A stretch of DNA of 64,000 nt from Ichthyophis bannanicus (taxonomy: Eukaryota > Chordata > Amphibia > Gymnophiona > Ichthyophiidae): NCBI GenBank assembly GCA_033557465.1, contig CM066031.1, positions 1,669,974,800-1,670,038,799 on the forward strand, read 5' to 3'. The position numbers and the translations under genes are program-made. Positions 52,789-63,440 of the stretch are shown piece after piece; position 1 is the stretch's first letter, and every line of letters starts with the position of its first letter. A model generated the notes under the pieces. The model searched no databases. It was not told the DNA's origin and was given only the letters and a program-made list of their open reading frames with translations.

Positions 52789-53767
52789 GGGAAGGAAGCG
52801 TAACTTGAAGGCAAACTGTTCCGGGACAAAAGCCCTCCCCTAGAAGCACTGCACCCTCTCCAGGGGAAGCAGAAAACAGGTCCCTTTTTTTTTTTTTTTT
52901 TATTTTGTACTTCACCAAACTAGTAGAAAGACCCAGCCAGGAAAAGAAAGAGGGGTCCTAAGAGGGCAGGGCAGGAGCAAGCCACTCCAAAGCGTCGCAG
53001 ACAATCGGGCCCACAAAATGTCCGCCGCATGCAGAAACGGCGCTTCCACGCTGAGCCGCCACGCGGTCAGGCCCGCTTGTCCCACTTTGGCGCCAAAAAC
53101 TACCTTCTAGCACTCCCGCGCCCAGAAAAAAAAGAGTCCTCTTACCTTCGGGTAGTTAAGGCCAGAACTGCAGCACACTCACCGGGACCGCACTGCTCTG
53201 CTCCCCGAGCGCGTTTAAAACGCCGGAGGCAGCACACTCTCACACTGCTCAATTGTGCTGGCAAACGGGAGGGCCTGCCAGCGCACTGACAGGCAATCCT
53301 CTGTGTGGCGCTGGCTAGGCAGACCTCCGGGTCTCTCCCAATAAGGCAGCTGTCCGAGCCAGGGGGACACCAGAGAGTGAGGATATGCTAAGGCCCACTG
53401 AGCCCACGAAAGAGAGGAGGGGGGGGGGATATAGAGGGAGACAGAAAAAGAGAGAACAGCCTACTGCAACTTAAAGGCACAGTCCAGGAAAGGACAAGCT
53501 CTCTCCAAAAGAATTAATTCCCAACAAAATAAGGAGGTAAATTGAAGAAAGAAAGAAAATAAGTAAAATTGTTTCTCCAGTGAGCCCGGCTGTCCGGGCT
53601 CCTATCTATCCAGCTGCTTGGAGACTGAGGTAATTGATGGCAAGAGGCAGATCCCGGGAAGATATACCTGTGACATCATAAAAAGGAGGAGTTTCTCAGT
53701 CTCCAAAGCTGCTGGATGAGATAGGGAACCCAGAGGTCCGGGACTAGACCGGTTACACGATCAGGAA

Positions 53768-54674
53768 TGTGGTATTTCTTTCTTGCAATTTTGAATCACA
53801 CTGCGGTATTAGTTTAGTTTGAATCTGAAATCACTTTATAGGTGAAGGGCCTTTAAGAATCTCCATTTACGCGCCAGTTGTTGAAGTTTCTGTTTCAAGT
53901 CTTTTAAGGAAGTGGAGTGTCATGGGCACATTGTCTTCTTCTGGTGGCTTTCTTGGTTTCTGGCGCTAGGGCAGCTGAGGTTATTGTGTGGTTCCAGTTT
54001 GTGATTATCGAATCAGTGTCAGCTGAGTTGAAGTCAAAATGCGGAATTATTTCCCTCAGGAAGGATTGTGGTCAAAACACCTGAACCTGCAGATACTGGA
54101 TCATGTGTGGCACTCTTTGTCTAAGACAGCTTCACTTGGTAGAATGAATGTTATGTCATGGTCTGACCAGGGTGCCGGTGATATGAGTGGTGAAGGTTGA
54201 TATTTTTGTTGCAGCATCTTGTAGGGGATGAAGATGATGTTGAGTATGCTCCCCTTTTTATGAGTTGGTTGGCTGATAATTTGTTTTGCAGAACTTCCAT
54301 GGCATCTTGGAAGGAGTTGGCATGTTTTGTGCATACCGATGTAAGATTTGGATCTCCTAACAGAATGACCCATTTGTTCTTTGTGTGTTCACATGTGGCT
54401 TTGAGAAGTGTTGATAGTTTGTCGGTATTCATGGTGGGCGATCTATTTGCAAGGCATATTGTTAGGTTTTTGTTGGTGATGGTGATTGTATCTAGGCTGT
54501 TTGTGGAGTGATTGGCTACTTGGTGAAATTTTGAGTTTTGCTAATATGAGGACTCCACCACCCCTTCCTTTTTGATTGTGGGCATTATATAAGGTGTAGC
54601 TTGTTGTGGTTGTTTGGTTTAGTAGGAAATTATTGGATGTAGAGAACCAAGTTTCGGTGATGCACATTATATAT
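53768..54674 (-). mobile_element. L2/CR1-like LINE, endonuclease part
   Basis: Minus-strand frames show the LINE endonuclease. CITETWFSTSNN and GRGGGVLILAKL lie near 54540-54660, and WVILLGDPNL (the LLGDFN motif with a change) near 54340-54380. The text is frameshifted. It continues leftwards to copy H at 53767 and then into the RT part at 39346-39930. Confidence 0.75.
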
Positions 54675-55172
54675 AGAGCAAGATGATCCATGTCTATAAA
54701 TTCTCTAAAAGTCCCGAAAGCACTAAAAGTCTGCACTAAATCGACAGCCAATAGGGCTTTTAGTCTCAGTGCGCCAAGATGCTGGAATGCATTACCCCCT
54801 GGTATCCGGGCTATTAAGAGCCTATCACAGTTTAGGAAAGCCCTCAAATGCCACCTTTTCAACAAGTACCTCATTGAGCCCAACGACATCCCCTAGAGAC
54901 CAAAGAAACCCAACGATACCATTCGCCAGGCAAATATATGGTATCTCAATAACACACCAAGATTGACCCATAGCGGTACATATGTTTCTATGAAACCCCT
55001 GTTCATGATTCCATGTAGTAAGTTTTGTAAATAGTTTACCCGTTATCCAAGTTTTTGTACCCTGTTATCTGTAAACTCATATGTTAACTGTACTGAGCAT
55101 TTTTGTTCCATGTAAACCGCGCTGATGCTGAATAGTGCGGTATATAAGAGATTGTAAATAAATAAATAAAAT
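54675..55172 (+). mobile_element. L2/CR1-like LINE 3' end inserted on the plus strand
   Basis: The plus-strand frame at 54690-54896 reads ANRAFSLSAPRCWNALPPGIR and FRKALKCHLFNKYL, the conserved C-terminal end of L2/CR1-type ORF2. The untranslated end closes with GTGCGGTATATAAGAG and (AAATA) repeats. The minus-strand endonuclease text resumes on both sides, so this is a 5'-truncated insertion into it. I see no clear target duplication. Confidence 0.78.
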
Positions 55173-55427
55173 ATCCAGGCCATCATCTTCGAGAAAGTCA
55201 GAAAAAACAGGAATTTTGTTGCGGGCTGATCGGGCATTGATCAGAGCACATTTTAGAGCTTGGTCTAGATGTTTGGGTGTGTTATGGAAGGTTCAAGGAG
55301 ATTGGGTTGGGATTCTAATGAGGGTACGGGCACCTCTAGCCCACGGTTTACCACCATGGATCGCTGCATCATATATCTTTGGGATGAGACCAGCATGGCT
55401 GGGTGATCGTTCAGCAAGTTTAAGGAA
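55173..55427 (-). mobile_element. L2/CR1-like LINE, start of endonuclease
   Basis: Reading leftwards, the minus strand gives LKCALINARSARNKI, then FSDFLEDDGLDI, the typical opening of an L2/CR1 endonuclease domain, and continues at 54674 with CITETWF after the plus-strand insertion. The segment to 55427 is the region upstream of the motif and ends where copy J begins. Confidence 0.76.
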
Positions 55428-55690
55428 AGCGTAGTTACTCACCTGTAACAGATGATCTCCGGGAACAGCAGCAATTGAGTCTTCACATATGGGTGATGTC
55501 GGCACCGACAGAGCATGCAGGGGAACGCTCCCCAGCATCCTATAGGAAAGCTTTTGGGAGCATCCCACTGCGCCTGCACTGCTGCCTTCTCGCCTTTACA
55601 ACTCTCCCTCCTCAGTTGGGTTTCTAGCTGAGATAAAAGGAGGGAACGAGAGAGAAAGAGCGATACAACTCCTAGGGGAGGAGTGGGTTG

Positions 55691-55788
55691 TGAAGAATCA
55701 ATTCCTGCTGTTACCGGAGATCACCTATTACAGGTGAGTAACTAAGCTATCTCCAGGAACAAGCAGGAATGTAGTCTTCACATATAGG
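55691..55788. repeat. Internal complementary region (copy J)
   Basis: AAGAATCAATTCCTGCTG through GAGTAACTAAGCT mirrors the left end with several mismatches. ATCTCCAGGAACAAGCAGG gives the expected right end, although that end is missing from the window. Confidence 0.8.
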
Positions 55789-55849
55789 ACTCCCTAGCTT
55801 GGAGATGCCAGGGAGATGACCCCAGAGAGAGCAGTGAAAACATAGGCTG

Positions 55850-56990
55850 AAGTGGGTCATGTTTCCTCCCAAGGATCTCCGTTATTGAAACCCGGGACTG
55901 GGGGTAGGAGTTGTTCTAAGTCTGAAAGAGATGCTGGAGAATAGCCTGGCCAAATGAGGCATCCCGACGGGAGTCCTTGTACAAGCAATAGTGGGCCACA
56001 AAGGTGTGGACAGAGGACCAGATTGCTGCTTTGCAGATCTCCTCAATCGCCACCGAGAGCAGGTTTGCCATAGAGGCAGCCATTGCTCACACACTGTGCT
56101 GTGACAGGACCTTCAAGAGGAAGTCCTTTACTCTCATAGGTAAAAGATATACAGTCTGCAATCTACTTGGAGAGTGTTCTCTTGGAAACTGGTACACCCA
56201 GGTGACTGGAATCAAATGCAACAAAAAGCTGTGAAACCTTTCTGTGCTGCCTAGTTCTCTAAAGATAAAAGGCCAAAGCACGCTTGCAATCCAGAGTATG
56301 TCGATTCCTTTCTGCACTAGAGGCATGAGGCCTAGGGAAGAAAACAGGAAGACAAACCGACTGGTTCAAATGAAAAGGCGAAACCACCTTCGGCATAAAG
56401 TGAGGATGAGTCCTAAGGACTACCTTATGATGGAACCATGTATAAGGAGGATCAGTCACTAAAGCTTGGAGCTCACTGTCTGAGGACAAATTTGAGATCC
56501 CATGCCACCGGTGATAGCTTGATAGGAGGCTTAGTTAAGAGTAGACCTCTCAAAGCATGCTACAAGCGGCTGAAAGGAGACAGGTTGTCCATCAAACCGC
56601 ATGTGAAAAGCTGCAATGGCACTGAGGTGGACTCTCAAAGAATTAGTTTTAAGTCTAGAGGAGGAAAGGTGGAGGAGATACTCAAGTAACGTCTCTACTG
56701 GAACGGAAAAAGGATTAAGTTCCTTCTTTGAATACCAGATTGAGAACCTTCTCCATTTAAAAATGTAAGCACGCCTTGTGGAAGGTTTCCTGGAGGCCAA
56801 AAGGATATCTTTAACCTGTTGAGAGGTGCTGATATCCTGGAGTTCTAAGCTCTCAGCAGCCACACCATCAGGTGCAAAGACTGAGGGTTCGGGTGCAGAA
56901 GCGTCCCATTCTCCTGGGATAGAAAATCTGGAGCACATCCCAAATCCAGAAGTTTGGCTTGAGAGAGACGTAGAAGCAGTGGTTACCACG
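55850..56990 (-). pseudogene. Tyrosine recombinase, decayed, box I deleted (copy J)
   Basis: The N-terminal part is open at 56989-56531 (QVKDILLASRKPSTRRAY). Near 56,480-56,490 about 100 bp are missing relative to copy I: the text jumps to SELQALVTDPPYTWFHH, removing the TSARRI segment with the first catalytic Arg. The HxxR and Tyr region near 55950-56120 is in shifted frames. It is inactive by deletion and frameshifts. Confidence 0.82.
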
Positions 56991-57010
56991 TCTGTCGTGG
57001 CCAGCGGGGG

Positions 57011-58325
57011 CTATGAGGTCATATAGCCCCTGTCTCTCTGAAGCTTGAACAGAATCTTGGGAATGAGGGGAATGGGTGGGTAGGCATATAGGAAGTCCTG
57101 ACCACAGTGGAGGTGGAAAGCATCCATCGCCTGACTGTTCTGAGCAGGAATTCTAGAACAGAAGCAGGGAGGTTTGGCATTCTGAGGACTTGAAAACAGA
57201 TCTATATCTGGGGTTCCCCAGATTTGAAAGATTTGAGCAATTTGCTCTGAATGGAGAGACCATTCGTGTGGCAATAGTACTCGACTGAGTTTGTCTGCCA
57301 GGAGATTCTGCTTGCCAGGGAGATACACCGCTAGTAGGTATATCTGAAGGCGTATGGCAAAGGACCATAGGTGTAGGGCTTCGTTGCACACCACCTGAGA
57401 ACCTGTTCCACCCTGCTTGTTCAAAGAGAACATGGCTACCTGATTGTCCGTCTGGACTAGAACTGTTTTGGAGCGCAGGTAGTCCTGGAACACTCAGAGC
57501 ATTGAAGATGGCTCTGAGTTCTAGCAGATTTATGTGAAGTTGAGCCTCCTGCTGAGTCCAAAGACCCTGACTGGAGAGATTGTCCAGATGAGCTCCCCAA
57601 CCAAATTTTGATGCATCCGTCGTCAGGGTGGACTGGTGTGGTGGCTTCTGAAAAGGTGACCCTACAAGTAGGTTTTCTGGTGATTGCCACCATTGGAGGG
57701 ATGAAATGAGGCGTGCAGAGTTCCTGATTTTGTCCCCCAGACAACATGATGCCCGAGTCCACTGCGAAGCTAGGGTTCACTGAACTGCACACATTTGTAG
57801 ATGAGCATAGGGAACCACAATGTACAGTGGAAGCCATATGACCAAGCAACTAAAGCAATTCTCGAGCAGTTAGAGAAGCTATAGCTGTTTGAGAAGCTAG
57901 TTGAACTATTCGAGCGCAGCGAACCTGTGGCAGAAAAGCCCTTGAATGCTGCGTGTCTAGAAGAGCCCTATGAACTCTAAGGTTTGAGAAGGGGTGAGTT
58001 GAGATTTTGGAAGATTTATTACAAACCCAAAATGTTGAAGAACCTGCATTGTGCAGGAGAGAGCCGATCTGGCCTCTGGAGCTGACAATGCTTGGATGAG
58101 CCAGTTGTCTAATTAGGGGAAGACAAATATCCCTATTCTTAGAAATGCTGCTACTTCTGCGATGCATTTTGTGAAGACTCTTGGGGCAGAAGCCAGGCAA
58201 AAGGGTAGAACCCCGTACTAGTAATGTCTTCCCTGAAAGCGGAATCAAAGAAACCTCCTGTGTTCTTTGTGGATAAGGATATGTGTATAAGCATCCTTTA
58301 GGTCTAGAGAACATAGCCATAGGTA
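57011..58325 (-). pseudogene. RNase H/methyltransferase-like region and RT remnant (copy J)
   Basis: 57493-57011 holds VLVQTDNQVAMFSLNKQGG, PGKQNLLADKLSR, DIDLFSSPQN and LYAYPPIPLIPK, the RNase H end and methyltransferase-like part. 57849-57457 and 58320-57850 show RNase H and RT text in shifted frames. The RT catalytic motif near 58,095-58,120 is altered: the plus strand reads CAGTTGTCTAATTAGG where YLDDW is expected, introducing a stop. The N-terminal RT and gag are absent. Confidence 0.8.
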
Positions 58326-59060
58326 GAAGTCCTGAAAGGGGTTGCCTACCAGCTCAATTATGTCAAGGGTTCACAGACTAATTCCTAAGAGCAGGATCAA
58401 CCAACTTCAAGCTCATCTTCAGCCAAAGGTCCTAGAAGATTCTGTTGCACCAATCCAAAGTGCAGTCATCTAGTGGAGACAGAGAATACAAGCAGGTTCC
58501 AGGACTGCATCAATCCTTATAGTGATGACAGCACCACTGGAAATCAGTTCTCTGACAGCATCTGCTGGTTGTGCATGCTATACATAGCATGCAATACCCA
58601 CTTGTCTGAACTGATCTAGCAAGTTAAGGAAGTGTAGGCTAGCTGCATGTCAGCATGTGGCAGCTGACTGATGCAGTTTCATGTTTTTGCAGTATGGAAT
58701 GACTTGAATGCACACAACTTCCAAATGAGGGTTCTTTGACTTTGTTTAGTGTAACGACTCAGTTTGAGAACCGCTGGCTTTTAGGATGTCAATAAAGCAA
58801 CATCTCTTCCCTAATGAGACCAATAGAGAACAGGAGGAGGACACTAAAGGGCAAAGTCTGAAGTTGTTCAGACTTGCAGCCAGTTTTGTTGGCCTCAGCT
58901 CTACATAAGAGAAAGTATCTTCATGGTACAGAGAGATGGATTAGGACAAAAATTAAATTCTGTAATATTATATAAGATACATTAATGGTTCTACAGACAG
59001 GAATAGGTTATCCAATTTGCCAAAAGGCAGTCAATTGTACATCAGGATATCAAAGGAGAA
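58326..59060. other. Unassigned DNA between copy J and the gamma derivative
   Basis: No coding frame is recognised. Part of it (about 58470-58625, with CACTTGTCTGAACTGATCTAGC) loosely resembles the gamma DIRS end and may be an old relative. TTTGAGAACCGCTG near 58758 looks like a lone hAT-type terminal repeat. The rest is plain AT-rich sequence, possibly intron of the gene whose candidate exon lies at 60063. Confidence 0.4.
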
Positions 59061-59149
59061 ATTTCACTTACCGTTAATTTCCTTTCCTGGAATGCTGCTA
59101 GACCAGTCCAGACAAACGGGCTATGTACCATTGAATCAGCCTATATTCT

Positions 59150-59351
59150 CCAAGGCAAGCCGGTGCCTCCCGCTCTTCGTGCACATTTGACTCAGGCTCA
59201 GGACACATCTTGGGCTGAGCAATCGCACGTAGTCCCTCTTGATATTTCTTGAGCGGCAACTTGGTCTTCCTTGTCTACCTTTGTCCAGCATTATCGCCTG
59301 GACATTCAGGCACGTGAGGACAGTCATTTTGGGGCCAATGTGCTGTAAGCG
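59150..59351 (+). pseudogene. Tyrosine recombinase C-terminus (gamma)
   Basis: The plus-strand frame reads ALRAHLTQAQDTSWAEQ, then AATWSSLSTFVQHYRLDIQ, close to the beta-type HSTRAQASSWAE and AATWSSLNSFAKHYRLDV of copy H. The Arg of HxxR is replaced by Gln (HLTQ) and a TGA stands just before AATW. The nucleophilic Tyr codon remains. Confidence 0.8.
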
Positions 59352-59389
59352 GCTCTCTCTGCCCACCCTGGGGTTCATTAGCTTGGGTA

Positions 59390-59475
59390 CTTACCGTTTC
59401 TCTGGACTGGTCTAGCAGTATGATCTGGAAGGAGAAATTTCACTTACCGTTAATTTCCTTTCCTGGAATACTGCT
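59390..59475. repeat. ICR-like junction of the gamma derivative
   Basis: TCTCTGGACTGGTCTAGCAGTATGATCTGG, matching the right end near 59855-59885, is followed directly by GGAGAAATTTCACTTACCG through CTGCTAGACCAGTCC, which repeats the left end at 59061-59105. The right end followed by the left end is what a circle junction would look like, as in the ICRs of the alpha and beta copies. Confidence 0.65.
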
Positions 59476-59893
59476 AGACCAGTCCAGAACCCGCCCATCA
59501 GTGTCATGACTGCTGGTGCAGAGGAGCCAACGTTCGATTTATTTCAGACATAAGCAATATCATATGCCAGAGAAAGTCCACAACAGTGGATTCAGATTTT
59601 TTCTCCAAAGAATGATGTTTGATCCTCCTCCAACCTTCTTGGTTCGAGTTCAAGTTTTTTGTTGAATTACTGGTTACCTGTACATAGTTGAGTTCATTAG
59701 TCCCGTTTTTCTCTTTGCATTAGTGCTTTTTCAAAAGAATACTGGCTAGATCCTCTAGGGGCACTCCTATGTCACCCAGAGACCAACCAATCACAGGCTC
59801 TGGAGTTTTTTTCTCTGTCTCTAACATCTGCTAGCAGGGGGACATAACCCGCTTGTCTGGACTGGTCTAGCAGTATGATCTGGAAATTAAGTT

Positions 59894-60261
59894 ACCATTA
59901 ATGCTCAAGGACAAAAGGACTCTCTGAATCTCACTTGGCTTACTTTCAGCTAAACAAAGTTGAGCAAATTCAGAGTATTATCTAAGCTATGCAAAAATAT
60001 TACAAAATTTAGATTTGTAAGCATTCCTATTTAGTGTATCAAAATATGATTGGCCATATTACCTCAGTTTCATTTTTCAACTGCTCAAGGTACAATTTTC
60101 TCCTTTCATTCGCATTCTTATCTTGCACAACAATTTCACGCCAGATTCTGCTTACTTTCCATATACTGCAAATAAAAAAATATATATAAAGCAAGCAAAC
60201 ACACTTGTTTTCATAACTTCTTATTTTAAAACAAAAATTTAAACAGTGGATGTCAATGGAA
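59894..60261 (-). other. Unique AT-rich DNA around a candidate host exon
   Basis: This is one of the few stretches of the window without repeat signatures. It contains the candidate exon at 60063-60165; the rest reads as intron-like sequence, with a polypyrimidine-rich segment on the minus strand just upstream of the exon. It is bounded by the gamma derivative and copy K. Confidence 0.5.
60063..60165 (-). CDS. Candidate host-gene internal exon
   Basis: On the minus strand the segment follows a T-rich tract ending ATTTGCAG and is followed by GTAATA, good vertebrate acceptor and donor sites. One frame is open across all 103 bases (one base completing a split codon, then 34 codons), while the first frame meets a TGA. 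The peptide contains [14 protein letters not shown] and [13 protein letters not shown], charged and probably helical. I do not recognise the protein. If real, this exon marks a host gene transcribed leftwards whose introns have absorbed the repeats. An unannotated old repeat is the alternative. Confidence 0.45.
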
Positions 60262-60750
60262 AATGGAAATTACACTAACCTGGTAATTGTGGTTCCTGGA
60301 GGGTCCAGTTTAGTCCTCCACAATCGGGTAGTGCCCCTCCTCCTGCAGCCTGGAGACTGGACCAATCAAGTCTTCTGTAGTATATATGCAGACGGAGCTC
60401 CCAGAAGCCCCCAGTGTACTAGTAACAAAGCATACTTAACGAAGCAACACATTAGATTAAAATACAAAATGACATAATTAAGGAACAATTTGTTTCCCCC
60501 CACAAACATATCCAACTTTCTCCACAAACGAGGAAGTCAGAACACTGTAATGCGCTGGAACAGACGCCCCAGAAATCAAAACACAGCTCCGTATCAGAAA
60601 TCTCAGGAGCTGACTGAACACCTGAGAAAGAAAGAGCCATAGCCAAAAACGCGGCTGCAACAAAAAAAGGTTCGAACGGCAAGAGGAACCGTCTTATGAT
60701 CTACCGTTCAGAAAGCGCGCCGCATTATTATATCAGATAATCGGGAGGGA

Positions 60751-60848
60751 AGGAGGACTAAACTGGACCCTCCAGGAACCACAATTACCAGGTTAGTGTA
60801 ATTTCCATTTCCTGTTCGGTAATCCAGTTTAGTCCTCCACAATCGGGA
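60751..60848. repeat. Internal complementary region (copy K)
   Basis: GAGGACTAAACTGGACCCTCC through GTGTAATTTCCAT is the reverse complement of the left end at 60265-60320. TTCCTGTTCGGTAATCCAG through CACAATCGGG gives the expected, but missing, right end. Confidence 0.85.
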
Positions 60849-60879
60849 TGTAACAGAGCAGTCAAGACCGGGCAGGACC

Positions 60880-62120
60880 TTACCATCCGGCGTGCCGAAC
60901 CGCCGAACAAAATAGGAATCCCGATCCGCTGACACATCTAAGCGATAGTGTGCACGGAAACATGCAGAGACGACCCGCGGCCGCCTTACAGATATCTGCT
61001 GGCGTAACTAGGCTATACGCCGCCCAAGAGGTCGCCTGAGCTCTAGCGAAATGAGCCAGTAGCCCCTCCGGAAGAGACCGCTGCTGCAACAGATACGCAG
61101 ACGCGAATGCTTCCTTGAGCCATCTTGCAATGGAGGCCTTAGCCACCGCTTCCCCGTTACGTGCACTACCGAAGAGCACGAATAGCCGGTCAGCCTTCCT
61201 AAAAAATCCGGTAGCCTTCAAATAACGACGAAGTGCACAACCCACATCGAGACGGTGAAGACTTTTGTCCGCCGACCCGACAGAGTGCGAAGAAAGAACC
61301 GGAAGAAACACTGCCTGATTCACATGAACAGGAGAAACCACCATTGGCAAAAAGGAAAAAAGACAAAAAAGGTTCTCGGCAGGACAACGCATGTAGATCT
61401 GAAATACGCCGTGCCGCACAGACGGCTACAAGAAAAACCGTCTTCAGCGTAAGATCGTTCAGAGATGCCCTACTCAGAGGTTCAAAAGGTTCACGAACCA
61501 GGACCCGCGGCCCTAGATTCAAGTCCCCCGGAGGAACGAAAATCCTGCGGGAGGGCCGCAAATGAACAACAGTCGTAACAAAACGACGTACGTCCGGATA
61601 AGAACCGAGGAGACGGCCTAAAACTTTGCCTCGATAACAAGAGACAGCCGCCAACCGGACTCTCAGGAAACTAGCCGCAAGGCCCTTGTCAAAAGCATCC
61701 TGAAGAAACTTAAAACGACGGAAACGGAAACCGTTGCCGCCCAGACTCCACGTCGGGAGCACCAGTCTTCAAAGATCCCCCCAATCCGAACGTAAGTAAG
61801 AGAAGTGGATTTTTTTTTTCCCTCGCCCGCCGTAGGGTAGAAATCACCGCGGGGGAGAACCCATCTTTTTCAGCCGAGCTCTCTCAATGGCCAAACCGTA
61901 AGCGAGAATCGACCCACGTGGGGCATCCGCAAGGGACCCTGAAGAAGAAGATCTGGCCGCGCGGACCGGAGCCAAGGAATGCCGTCGCGCAACCGGACCA
62001 GATCGGCATACCGGGGCCGCCGAGGCCAATCCGAGGCCACCTGGAACACTCGACCCCGATGGCCCTCGATGCGCTGAACGACCCGGCCGATCAGAGCCCA
62101 CGGAGGAAAGACATAAAGAA
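60880..62120 (-). pseudogene. Tyrosine recombinase, frameshifted (copy K)
   Basis: The N-terminal part starts near 61920 (SILAYGLAIERARLKKMG) and is broken near 61,830. 61762-61199 contains KGLAASFLRVRLAAVSCYRGK and VCAARRISDLHALSC, so the box I Arg is present although SEL reads SDL. In the C-terminal part (61419-60880) HxxR is HFAR. A shift just before the last motif puts AHYRLDV into another frame (near 60935). The Tyr is encoded but out of frame. Confidence 0.83.
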
Positions 62121-63440
62121 GGCATAAGGAAGACCGGACGTTGGCCACAGCTGAATGAGAGCGTTGAGCCCCTCGGACATGCTCTCCCTTCGCCTGCTGA
62201 AGCAGCGTCCTGCCCTGGCCGATTGAAATGTCGCCATGAGATCCATGATGGGCGGCCCCCACCGACGAACTATTGGCACGTAAACCTGCGGGCTTAGCTG
62301 CCACCCTCCGGGGTCCACCCCCACTCTGCTGAGAAAATCAGCCTGACCATTGTCTGCGCCTGCAATATGCGCTGCCGGGATGGCCAGAAGACAAGACTGC
62401 ACCCAAGTGACCAAGGCCGTCGCTTCTGAATCCAGGGCCACGCTGCCGGTGCCCCCTTGGCGACTGATGTAAGCTACGCCGGACGCCTTGTCCAAGAGGA
62501 CTCGCACCGTCCCGGTCGAGAACTAGTGCTTCGAGGGCCAAGAGGGCTAGCCGCACCGCCCGAAATTCGAGGCGGAGAGATCGACCAAGAAGTCTCCAGG
62601 GGAGACCATTCCCCTTGAGCGAAGCGGGTCTCGCAGGGAGCCCCCCAGCAGGTTAAGCTGGCATCCGTTGAGCACGGAACCCAAAGTGGAGGCTCCCGGG
62701 AATCCCCGCGTCAGGTTCTCGGAGGAGAGCCACCACCGGAGCGAACGGCGAACCGCCCTTGAGCAAGTCAATCTCCTGTTCAACGAGTCGAACTGGTTGG
62801 ACCAAGGGCGCAGCAGAGCACTCTGCAGCGGGCGCATGTGGAAGTGCGCCTAGGGCACCACCTCCAAGGTTGTTGCCATCGTACCGAGGCGCTGCAGGTA
62901 CCACCATGCAGACGGAGCGGAAATGCCCTTGAAGAGTCGGACAAAGACCGCATGCGACGCTCAGACAGGCACACCAAGCCCCGTGCTGTGTCGAGGCGCA
63001 CTCCCAGATACTCGAGGTCCTGCCTCGGGCACAGACAGCTCTTGCATCCTGTCACCATCCAGCTGAGGGACCGCAGCAGAACCACCACCCTTCTCGTGAC
63101 GTACACACACTCCCGACTGGACTTTGCCCGAATCAACCAGTCGCCGAGATACGGATGGACCAGGACGTCCTCTTTGCACAAGGCCGCCCCGACCACTACC
63201 ATCACGTTTGTGAAGGTGCGGGGGGCCGTGGCGAGACCAAACGGCCTGGCCGGAAATTGGAAGGGGCCCCACGGAAGAGCGAAGCGGAGAAACCGTTGAT
63301 GAGACGGCCGGATGGGAATGTGCAATGTGGTCTTCAGCGGCTGTGGAAGATCCTGCCGCCGGTGCTCTGAGGAGGGGGGAGATAAGGTGCTGAGGGACCC
63401 CGCTAGCAACGCAGTGGGCATGGGGAAAACCTCCGGGATG
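61870..63440 (-). pseudogene. RT, RNase H and methyltransferase-like remnants (copy K)
   Basis: The methyltransferase-like end (62304-61870) has LLYVFPPWALIGRVV and ASDWPRRPRYADL. RNase H (62507-62091) has VAYISRQGG and ADNGQADFLSR in one frame. The RT frames at 63421-62780 contain IPIRPSHQRFLRFALPWG and FGLATAPRTFTNVMV. The catalytic motif reads YLGDWLIRAK near 63135-63160, with Gly for the first Asp of YLDD. The N-terminal RT is gone. Several indels separate these parts. Confidence 0.82.

Larger units (their letters stand above)
47858..53767 (-). mobile_element. DIRS beta copy H, main piece
   Basis: It holds the rest of the left ITR (47858 to about 48000, with GATGTCACAGGTATATCTTCCC), 3' untranslated DNA (48000-48264, no gene), the ICR (48265-48352), one long RT-RH-YR frame, gag, a leader (52789 to about 53610, no gene, T-run at 52887-52903) and the right ITR (about 53615-53767, ending CGATCAGGAA). 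It is the best preserved beta copy and lies inside an L2-like LINE. Confidence 0.92.
55428..58325 (-). mobile_element. DIRS alpha copy J (divergent subfamily), 3' half only
   Basis: It carries left ITR (55428 to about 55620), ICR (55691-55788), YR, methyltransferase-like region, RNase H and part of RT. It stops near 58325 inside RT, without gag or right ITR. It is closer to copy I than to A, B, C and F, and has more substitutions and stops, so it is one of the older copies. The NRF1-like core of the ITR is lost (CTGCGCCTGCACTGC). Confidence 0.87.
59061..59893 (+). mobile_element. DIRS gamma derivative, internally deleted, plus strand
   Basis: It begins GAGAAATTTCACTTACCG with a left end (about 59061-59115) and jumps straight into the 3' end of a YR gene (59150-59350). 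It continues with an ICR-like junction (59390-59475) and a right end to about 59893 (CTGGACTGGTCTAGCAGTATGATC). It is the only DIRS copy here on the plus strand. All of gag, RT, RNase H and most of YR are missing, yet both ends and the ICR survive, so it could in principle have been mobilised in trans. It separates the candidate exon region from copy J. Confidence 0.75.

Noticed and set aside
58745..58775. Complete hAT element ending in TTTGAGAACCGCTG
   Set aside because: Only one terminal repeat is visible, with no partner within reach and no duplication. At most it is a relic.
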